Shown: piece after piece, positions 55,721 to 64,000 of the stretch
Layout: every line of letters starts with the position of its first letter
Numbering within the stretch: the stretch's first letter is position 1
From: Eupeodes corollae
Lineage: Eukaryota > Arthropoda > Insecta > Diptera > Syrphidae
Direction of reading: 5' to 3'
Length of the DNA stretch: 64,000 nt
NCBI RefSeq assembly: GCF_945859685.1
Contig: NC_079147.1
Coordinates: forward strand, 212,415,578 to 212,479,577
Position numbers and translations under genes: made by a program
The notes under the pieces: model-generated
The model's input: only the letters and a program-made list of their open reading frames with translations
Databases searched by the model: none
What the model was told of the DNA's origin: nothing

Positions 55721-58105
55721 ATTCCTTTTTGTATCTTCGATGAAAAGTTCTGATTGATGGTTCGACAATCTAAGCCAATTCTAAAAGTAAATTTGTTCTT
55801 AAAATACACAAACTAACAAAAGTTCTACAGCAAATTAGGGTCATTAAAAAAACTTCCAATCCTTATCAATAAGTACGATTCTACCTTAAGTTCTGAAAAA
55901 TTAGTATTTGTTTAAAACTGCTCCTAAAAATAAATTAAAATTCTTTGAAAAGTCATTTCATTCCAATACTTCTTTTTCTCAAGACAGATTGTAATGAACG
56001 CGTATAAGATACATACTGTTTTAATTTTCCCACAAATTTTTAATTTTATGAATTGAAAAACGACTGACACACAGCAATTTAACCCAAAACCTTTCATCAC
56101 TTCAAAAAACACTCACTGGCATGATAAGTGACGACAGTCAACAGCCGATGAAGATTTCTGGCGTCATCATCACTTTCATCGTCTCGCCTAGTCTCGTCAC
56201 CCCGATCCCGCTGCTAACAACAACCGGAAATGTACAATAATTTCAAACAAGCACTTTGCCAGAAGATTGCTTTGTAATTACACGACTTTTACCCGCCCGC
56301 CATCAACCAGCCGGAACCATATAGTGTGATATGTATGTTCGGTGCGGAATAGTGCGGTGTGGTGCGATGTGAGTGAAATTCAAAGTCACTTATTATTTCT
56401 TCAAAAACGCTGTCCACCCATCCGTCGGCGTTTGATGGTTGGTTGGTTGATAGGACGGTCGGTCTTCGGTCGTTGTCGAAAAGACATTTGATATCCTTTT
56501 GAAATAGGGTGTGCTGCCTACTGTTGGTTAATTATTTGTCGACACTCTTCTTCTTCTCGTCTTGTTTTCCTCCTTTCCTTCTTATGGTAGTCGTCTTGAT
56601 TGCTGCTGTCGATTGCTTCATTTGTTTTTTGTTGGCTTCTTCCCATTTGGATATGTTTTGGTGTTAATTGGTCCTGACTACCAAACCAAGCCAAACCAAA
56701 ACCAAACCATGCCATATGTCGAGTTCGGGCTTCACTGCATCAGCTATACTCGTTGTCACCTGACACCGACTTATGGGACAAGAGGTTCCACCACCATCAC
56801 CACTACTACCACCATCACCGAACCGTCCAAAATCAAACAAGCAGCAGAAACAGGCAGAGTTTTACTGCCACTCTACAACACCATCACCCCTCCCTATGCC
56901 TAAAGCCAGTGATGACTGCTGCCACATCATATCATACAATAATCCCTGTTTTGTGATTTCTGAATGGCGATGGCGTAGTGTTTGCGTTTGCGGTCTTGAA
57001 TTCGAGTGTTAGGCGTAAGTTGATATCGTATACTCGCTGAGGTACTCATATTATTATATTATGCTTCCATCAGAGCAGCTCTATGTTGTGTCCCGGGGTG
57101 TGTGCAATGATTTCAATCATCTGACCACATGACGACCCTTTTGTTGTTCATTTCAAACTTCAGAAGTTTTTTTTATTGTTGATGTTCACATTTGGTTTGG
57201 CGCGAAAGATTTCTTAATTGCTCCTCGAGTGTCAGTGTTGGTTCGGAGCGGATCGGATCGGTGAAATCGATCTCCAGTAGCACATTGCAGTAAGGAATCA
57301 GTGTCAACTTTTGGTTTTTAGCTTAAGCCTGTCAAGAGACTTTGATTGATTTTCGAACATGTGGTGACACTGTGAGGTGTTTAGTTTAGTTTTTGTTTAA
57401 GTATTTTTATATTTAACAGGACATAACAGACTTCGTATAGAGTAGATACATAGGTGATACGATATGGCTCGAGTTAAGCTCGTGGTTAAGATTTGGATTA
57501 TATCTACACAAGTTATACCTGCAAGCAGATGGTTTGGTAGTGTAGTGAAATTTTAGACGTGTTTTTTTGTTGTTGTCAGTGGGGTTGTTTTAAAATCAGT
57601 CATGCAATCGAACGCGAATATGTCGTTGGCATAATAGTGTAACATGAGCCCAAATGATTAGGCGTTCTAATGATGCTGGCTGAATGGTTTTCCAAATGAG
57701 CGATTTTTTCTACGAAATGATTCATGTGTAAAATTAATCATATTTTAATTTTTTCTTTCTTTTTTCGAGTTGTCGCTGTGGGAAATCGAAGTTAAGTCAT
57801 AGCAGGGGGATGACATTTTTTCAACTTAACTGGGTGATATTTTTTAAAGACTATGTTAGGTAAAACTGTATTTATATAAAGGTCCCTTACTCTCTTTAAG
57901 CTACTAAGTTAATCGACTCATTTTGTAAAGGACACTCAGGATTTATTATTTTTTTTTTCGTGTAACGTCTCCGAATGTTTCTTTTTTAGTGCTGACTGTT
58001 TTGTATTTGTTCAAAATATTTATTTTAAGAGTCGAAAATATTTGAACTCGTTGTAAAGCAAGACGACAAACGCACTTATCGGGGGAAAAAGGTTTCCACC
58101 CAAGA
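55721..58105. other. Non-coding stretch with a GC-richer unique block (about 56110-57320)
   Basis: Contains CCACCACCATCACCACTACT-like runs (56788-56820), AACCAAGCCAAACCAAAACC near 56685 and GGAGCGGATCGGATCGG near 57245. Overlapping frames here are low-complexity. Rest AT-rich, nothing recognised. Confidence 0.35.
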
Positions 58106-58109
58106 TCCT

Positions 58110-58610
58110 ATGTAGCCCTAGATTGATCATCCACTGTTGCTGTTTCTTGGCACCGTTCTGGCCATTTACGACGTTTGAAATACACATTCAAATGGCTTCA
58201 GTTCTTGAGTCAATTGCGCCTTGTTAGCGTGTAATTGCAAGTGTTCATACATAATGTTCATCAACGACGACGGGCGTAAGATGCTTTTCAGCCACAGTAT
58301 CGCGAACAGCAGTACGAGCTGTCCAAGCATTCACTCATGTTTTCACATCTCTAACAGACCCGTTTTGCTCAAATATGTGCCCGATTTTTTCAATCGTACG
58401 CACATTTGGATGATTAAATTTAATTAAAATTGCAATATGCATTTTGATTTGAATGCCTGTTTTCATAATAAACCTGAATAACTTGTATGCGTTGCTCGAT
58501 TGTATAGCTTTAAAAGGTTTAAATTGAATAAGTCTGAAATTTAGAAATGTCAAATGAAATGCAGAAAAAAAACTAGACGTTAACGCGTGGTCTACATTCC
58601 ACATCGGCCC
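58110..58610 (-). pseudogene. Mariner-type transposase N-terminal remnant (minus)
   Basis: Minus-strand frames from 58520 down: TIEQRIQVIQVYYENRHSNQ in one frame and FNHPNVRTIEKIGHIFEQNG with SVRDVKT in another (58425-58335). These match the DUF4817-like helix-turn-helix start (T.EQR..IV..Y..N..S...) and the IxxxxxxFxxxGSVxDVxT motif. Downstream ARTAVRDTVAEKHL-like sequence is in a shifted frame. No DDE part. Confidence 0.55.
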
Positions 58611-58619
58611 CTAAAATTT

Positions 58620-58870
58620 AACCACCCTTTACAAGGAAAAATTGTGTGAATATAACTTGACTTCGTTTATATGGAACCCGTGGACCCGTTGGCAGAAGTC
58701 AATTCATTGTACATAATATTCGATGACTTGGCTACATATTTCTGTGAAAACGGTCTCCATTACACATACAATGTTCTGAGCTTCCTCAACGTCACGTTGC
58801 GTCGCTTCTTGGCATAAACAAATGACTTAACGTAGCATCAAAGAAAATAATCTAGAGACTTCAAATCAAA
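58620..58870 (-). pseudogene. Mariner-type transposase C-terminal scrap (minus)
   Basis: Frames on the minus strand give RNVTLRKLRTLYV and VFTEICSQVIEYYVQ (58800-58715), followed by IDFCQRVHGFHINEVKLYSH (about 58705-58645), matching the family's C-terminal CRxxxGGHxxDVIFH-like ending. It lies immediately upstream (on the minus strand) of the N-terminal remnant at 58110-58610, so the two are pieces of two elements in tail-to-head order or a rearranged one. Confidence 0.45.
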
Positions 58871-59019
58871 CACTAATGATTTGAGAAAACTAGAGACGAC
58901 TAGCTCATTTCTTGAGATAGGTTCAAAGTTACTCTTCAACGAATCGATTAGGGCATCGTATTTTTCTTATATATCTGAGCAAAAAATAACATTCCGAAAC
59001 CCTTAAGGATTCTATTTTT
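58871..59019. other. Short unassigned gap
   Basis: No feature recognised. Confidence 0.25.
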
Positions 59020-60650
59020 TTATAATAAGCACACACTCAAGGGGATATTACTACCCTTATTATGTAGAGGCACGGTGTGAGCACTAGGAAGAAAAGATAG
59101 GGTTTGAAAGGTGATGTCGGTGCACGTTGGTTTTGAATTCTTGAATATTGCAATGACTTGGAAAAGCAGAGTGTGGCAAGGCATTCCACATTCGTGTAGT
59201 TCGGCTCAAAAACGAATCTCTGTATTTAACAGTACGGCCGAAGTTGGACTCGAGGGTATGCTGATGAGCATTCCTAGAAGCGCGAGTATTACGGTTGATA
59301 TGTTTTGAGAGAAGGAATGCAGCTGGCTATTTCACTAGAGCATAAAGAGGGTGAGACAAGAAACCTTACGACGATGTTCAAGCGATGAGGTGATATTATC
59401 ACCTTTCAATTTAAATGCTTTAAGTTCAATACTATCCGAGAAACTCAAAAAGCTGCAGGAGCACCAGCCCAGAGATGGGATTATATTCAAGCTTTCGACG
59501 TATATACATAAGTCTTGTTAATAATAGCCAGATCAGAAGGTTTGAAACATTTCTTGCATTGACAGCATTGGGTTTTTCGAAGCATTAAATTCGTGGTTTT
59601 TTTATCCCCATTGTACAATGCTGTTTAAGTCAGAATTTAATAAGGTTATCATATTTTGTCTTTGCAGTACGGCACCCGAAGAAGAGGGATGTAAGTCTAG
59701 AAATGAATATGAAAAGCTAAGAGTACTATCGTCAGCGAAGCAATGTTTTGGATTAGAAGTTGCAGACAGGAGATCATTAAGAAAAATGAGAAAGAGTGCT
59801 GGAGATAAAATAGAGCCCTGGAGCACACCAGCATTTATTTTATGGTTTTCAGACTTGAATCCATCCAATACTACTTGTATTTAAAGTTCCGAAAGGTATT
59901 TATAAATCCAATGAAGGAGGGATTCATGTAAACCGAAAGCACGCATTTTAGATAAGAAAGCCTAATGCCAAACCCTATCAAATGCTTTTGAAATAGCAAG
60001 TGCAAAAATCTTACTTTCTTAAAGACGATGTAAGGATTTGCTCCACTGTTCGGTGAGATGAACCATGAGATCACCAGTGCACCTATTGCTACGAAAGCCG
60101 TATTGTCGGTCATTAAGAAGATTCCGATCTTCGAGATATTTCTTGAGCTAATAATTAACCAGCGATTCCTTGACCTTGGAAAGGAAGGACGTAAGTGCAA
60201 TCGGTCGGTAAATTAGAGGGTGAGGAAGATTCGCCTTTTTTGGGAATGGGCTGGACAAATGCAGTTTTCTATCCTCTCGGAACCAGACCTAAGGAGTAGG
60301 ACAGATGAAAAATTGTACGCAGTGGTTTTGCCAACGTTGGAGAACACCTCTTCAGAACAATAGCGGGGACACTATCCGGACCAGCCGATTTATGTGTGTT
60401 TAGATATCTAAGGACTCTTGCACACAGTACGAGTGCGAAAAAAGATTGGTCCCATAGAAGCACTTACTCGCTCAAGTACAGGCGGAGTCAAAACAATCAG
60501 TGGCAGCGTAGAATTGGCGGCAAACTGCCTAGCAGAGAGATAAGCTTTCTTTAAAGAGCTTACAAAAGGAGTGTCATTGTAAACGAGCGTAGGAACCGAT
60601 GAAAAGGAAGAATTCTTCTTGTTTTTTTACAAATGATCATTTGTTGTTGA
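59020..60650 (-). pseudogene. FADD-type LINE pol remnant (copy 2, minus)
   Basis: Same family as 3390-5790, inverted. On the minus strand: LNTHKSAGPDSVPAIVLKRC and SPTLAKPLRTIFHLSYS (60405-60280), a KKGESSSPSNLP-like piece in a shifted frame, AFVAIGALVISWF (60120-60065) and MDGFKSENHKINAGVLQGSI followed by LSPALFLIFLND (59868-59770). CFADDSTLSFSYSF at 59745-59700 has FADD again, then LNSDLNSIVQWG (59640-59602) and a C-terminal part in shifted frames to about 59100. The 3' end has GGGTAGTAATATCCCC, equivalent to GGGTACTAATAACCCC in copy 1. Frameshifts and a missing LDISKAFD segment frame disable it. Confidence 0.8.
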
Positions 60651-61213
60651 TCGAGTGAAATATAAGTTAGGTGTATATAAATTATAAAGTGAAAAAGCCT
60701 AATGTTGCTATGGACCGAATCACAATGGAAAAAGTGGCTTAAAGGTTTTTAAGGAAAATTATTTAATTATAAAATGTTATAGGGAAGACATTTGTGGAGC
60801 TAGAAGTAAATTAAATTAAATTAATTAAATTCTTTGTCCGTTTTCTCAAATATGTAGTAGATCCTGAAACTTAACACGAAATACTCGTTTTTCAAATATT
60901 AAGCTTCAATTTCTATAATTTAAATTACCCGCGTTTTGAAACAACTTCCTTTAATGGAATTCAAATCACTTCGCCTCAATCTAGTCGAATTGTAAATATT
61001 CGAAAATCTCAAAAATCAAAATGTTGCACACAGAAAAATTCGCTTCATTTTAAACTTACAAACAAATGAAATCAAGCTCACTTATTAGATAATTAAGCTT
61101 AAAAAAAAAGTAAAAGTAATTTTCAGACTCCAATTTTCATTTTAAATGGATTTCAATTTCATTATCACTTTTCACTTCTAGGAAACTACTAGGATTATGA
61201 CCTGGTAAATTAA
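60651..61213. other. AT-rich non-coding stretch
   Basis: TTAAATTAAATTAATTAAAT near 60810. Nothing else recognised. Confidence 0.35.
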
Positions 61214-61350
61214 AACTTTAACCATTCCTGTATGCGAGTTGTTAAAGATTGAAGGGACCTACTACAGTTTATATGACGAATCCAAACGGCTTATTGGGTA
61301 AAAAACAGTTTTGTTAACAAGAATTAGCCTTGGAACCCTATAAATTTGGT
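61214..61350 (-). repeat. SINE body fragment, inverted (copy 4)
   Basis: On the plus strand: AACCATTCCTGTATGCGAG, GAAGGGACCTACTACAGTTT, GACGAATCCAAACGGCTTAT and AACAAGAATTAGCCTTGGAA, the inverse body of the SINE seen at 36250-36400. The head and tail are missing. It abuts the C-terminal coding remnant of the LINE that follows. Confidence 0.55.
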
Positions 61351-62490
61351 CCCGTTCGAACACAGTACTACGGAACCGAAGGAGCTCTGCTCCGCTTTGT
61401 GCCATGACGTCTCGATTGTACAGGAGTCGCCTATCCCCTTTTCGTCGTCGGACGTGGAAGATTAGCGGGACTGCCAATCTATCCTGTATCAGAACGCATC
61501 TATCTTAAACGAGGAATGCAACTTGTGGAATGAAGCTGCTAGAGCGTGCACTCTCAAAATACTCGTCGTTCGGATAGAATGTCCCGAAAATTAAATTGTT
61601 GGTCGAAGAACTAGCTCATGCAATGTGACCTCGAAAGAGATTTTATCATGTAATTGTCACTTCTGTTGTTTTGAGCTCGTTGTTTAAGACTTCGTTGGAA
61701 TAGTAATGCACGTAAGAAGATTCGTCTGTTCGATATAAGCGTCGTAAACACTGCCGCTCAAACACCCTAAACTTCTCCATCCCCTGGGAAAGAGCAACGT
61801 TGAACCACACAAAGAGCAACGTTGAACCACACAGGACAACCATAAACGATCATCGGCCGTATGAGGGCCATGTGGCAAATTACCTTCACTCTGTGGTCAA
61901 GCCGACTGCTGTAAGACAGCTATTTCGTTAGAGCGAAGGCTCCTCTGACTCTGGTAAGAGCAGCATTTATATGCCTGTCGAAATATAAATACTGATCCAA
62001 CCAGATACCGAGGTACTTCACAACACTTTTGCTCGTTAATCGCTGCACGTGAAGATCAACGATGACCATCTTCCAATTCTTGAAAGTTTCCCTAGCCAAC
62101 GGAGTCCGGAACAGAATTGTCTCCTACTTTTGGAGATTTATTTTCAGTTTCCAATCGTCGCAATACCGCTAAATCTTGTCGAAATCACGCTGCGAGAGAA
62201 TTCTAATAACCTCAACCTTTCGGGCCGATCTGTAAGCAATTAGATCGTCGGCGTACCTTGCCTTTATTAGACTACCTATCAGATCGCTGATGTAAATGCT
62301 GAAGAGAATCGGCGAATTCACCGATCCCTGTTGAAGACCATTTTTGATTAGGAATGTTGTGGTAGAAGTTACATTGCCACTTTTGACAACACACTTTCTA
62401 CCGTTAAGCATATCATTTAGTATGTACAACAATGGTTTGCTTATGCCAAGCCTGCTCATTTTCAGGTAAAAACCCTCTTACCATACTGTG
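61340..62490 (-). pseudogene. Jockey-like LINE RT and C-terminal remnant (minus)
   Basis: Minus strand: MSRLGISKPLLYILNDMLNG, KNGLQQGSVNSPILFSIYIS and RYADDLIAYRSARKVEVIR (62459-62180), an RT palm with the catalytic motif YADD intact. In shifted frames follow KYLGIWLDQYLYFDRHINAA (about 62005-61945), SSRLDHRVKVICHMALIRPM and a VWFNVALSQGMEKFRVFERQ segment (61800-61740). The C-terminal VPLIFHVRRRKGDRRLLYNR (about 61475-61415) completes the protein. A 22-bp tandem duplication lies at 61789-61832. Several shifts but few stops: moderately young. Confidence 0.8.
61789..61832. repeat. 22-bp tandem duplication inside the LINE
   Basis: AAAGAGCAACGTTGAACCAC plus AC occurs twice without a gap. 22 is not a multiple of three, so the duplication itself shifts the LINE's frame. 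Confidence 0.9.
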
Positions 62491-64000
62491 TCAGAGACAG
62501 TTCCACGTGGATTTAGAACACATAATAATATTTTTTAAGAAATTTAACCATTTTTGAATACCGAAATAAAAAAATGAATTCCCCCAGGAATCTTTTACGA
62601 AAATGCAAGGACAAAATTAATTAGACTAATCTTATAACGATACCAAAATACACACATAATATTTTAACAGTAACATTGAAATAGCCTTTATTGCAGAAAT
62701 GTTGGTTTAGATACACTGTTAAATTTTTCACATGGAATTAACACAAGGAAGTCCTAACTGCAGAATATAATCTTCTTCAAAAATGCTGAACTATAGACCA
62801 ATATAGTTTGGAGACACTTGAGCATGTTCAAGAATAAATCAGAGGTTAAAAGAAAAAGTTACACAGTCAGCACGATTAAATCTTTAAAAAGATCCTAAAG
62901 GCAGCCCTAATGGTTACCATAGAGGTATTCTGTACAAGAACATACATGGCACCATAACACACCCTTTTTGCATTCTAATTTATCATCCGAGCGATGTTCG
63001 CGTTCACTCCTTGAATTTGAATTTCAATTGGAAAAGTCAACATTTTCTATTTCTATTCATGTACGTATAGCAACAAAAAAAGGGCGGAAAATTGTACCTA
63101 CCGTCCTCTCGTCGTCCATCAGTCCGTCTGTCTCGTTAAGGTTTTTCACAGCGCGGCAGCAAAGTCGGCATTTGATTATTCCCTTAGAATGAATAATTAT
63201 GTCCTTTGCACTCTTGGCACATACGATGATTTTAGCCGGAGGGCAAATTGCTTTCGTTGATTGCGGTCGCATTTTAAATGATGAAAGTTACCTATTCCTA
63301 TACCTGCTGCAGTACAATTCGAGTAATAAAGCCGCAGGGTCTTTGATGTTTGTTGAGTAGTGTAATGTACGGAGGAAAACTCACCCCCATACAAAGAAGG
63401 AACAGAAAACAGAGGGTGCCAACACACACAATACAGAACAAACAACAAAAAGGACACTTCTAGCTAGCTCGGGTTCAGACTCTGACTGACGTAGGTTGTC
63501 AACGGCTAAGAGTGTCGATTCCCTAACTCAACACGTCGTCGCCGTTCGTCGACGTCCGAAGAAGTACCTATAGATATAGAAATAGGTGATGTATAATTAA
63601 ATGTAGTTTCCCTTAAACCATCAGTGGGTTTAATTGAAACGTGTGTAAGAAGACACAAGGCATGTAATCATCATTCGAGAAAGAAAAGAATCTCGTTTGA
63701 CTTGAAGGTTTGGGATGGTTAGATAAATTAAACATTGTAATGCTCAATGGCTGCTACACAGAGGGACACACTGTTGAGAGAGTTTGGAATGTTTACAAAA
63801 AAATTTTATCATTTAAAAAAGTTACATAAGATTCGAAAACTTAAGACACAACCTTTAGACGAAAATATGGTGATTTGTAGAAGCATTACTATTTTGTGAT
63901 AAAGTAAACCCACGAAGTGTATTTTATTCGTTTCTTACGGTTTAATTCATGTTCACAGAATACTGGAGTATAGGGATTTCACGCCTTTCAATTGGTAAAA
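62491..64000. other. Non-coding stretch, GC-richer from about 62960 to 63560
   Basis: No gene or repeat recognised. Overlapping frames on both strands at 62968-63457 match no family. The GTCGTCGCCGTTCGTCGACG run near 63535 resembles similar runs in the other unique blocks. Confidence 0.35.

Noticed and set aside
56518..57012. Several overlapping frames of 65-113 codons rich in His, Pro and Thr
   Set aside because: They arise from CCACCACCATCACC-type repeats read in three frames. No domain or start context supports them.

Overview
The window is eukaryotic, AT-rich, mostly non-coding DNA, best explained as an intergenic or intronic stretch of an insect genome, probably a fly. The evidence is the mix of transposable elements (jockey/CR1-like, RTE-like and Penelope-like retroelements, a Mag-like Ty3/gypsy LTR element, Tc1/mariner remnants), a gene with a GT-AG intron, CAG/CAA-rich non-coding blocks, and the absence of bacterial gene organisation. 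The species cannot be named from the sequence. The single credible non-retroelement gene is a two-exon MADF-domain gene at 43779-45290 (251 codons after splicing). Its 756-bp intron is almost entirely a (GAATAT)n array of roughly 115 units.

Layout. 1-10 kb: three decayed LINE fragments (1-600, 3390-5790, 6185-7890), a CAG-rich unique block (1190-2320) and a copy of an unnamed dispersed repeat, here called repeat B (7960-8275). 10-15 kb: a mariner-type transposase remnant, a nearly full tRNA-headed SINE (10764-11045), and a Tc1-like element with TIRs and TA duplications (12805-14129) nested between short GGTGACC inverted ends. 16-25 kb: a unique GC-richer block, then minus-strand LINE, Penelope-like and Tc1 remnants, a repeat cluster, and a LINE fragment with an RNase H domain. 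25-33 kb: Tc1, RTE-like LINE, mariner-type and jockey/CR1-like remnants. 33-36 kb: a unique block, SINE and LINE fragments.

36.2-41.9 kb is a nested stack. A SINE fragment abuts repeat B, and repeat B was split by a young 4.57-kb Mag-like LTR retrotransposon with 126/131-bp LTRs, a 5-bp GTATA target duplication, PBS and PPT. Its 1253-codon gag-pol frame is nearly complete, but a one-base shift in an A7 run cuts off the N-terminus and the protease region looks shortened. 43.5-45.3 kb holds the MADF gene. 46.4-48.5 kb is a second GGTGACC-bounded segment with a Tc1 remnant and a 21-22-bp minisatellite. 49-64 kb alternates unique GC-richer blocks with repeat B, mariner-type, LINE (one with an ORF1-RT deletion fusion) and SINE remnants.

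No operon or pathway is present. The biology is repeat turnover: autonomous elements (the LTR element, LINEs, the Penelope-like element), a SINE that needs a LINE partner, and several unclassified repeats. Most coding frames are broken, and many short open frames are chance frames in low-complexity or unique non-coding DNA.
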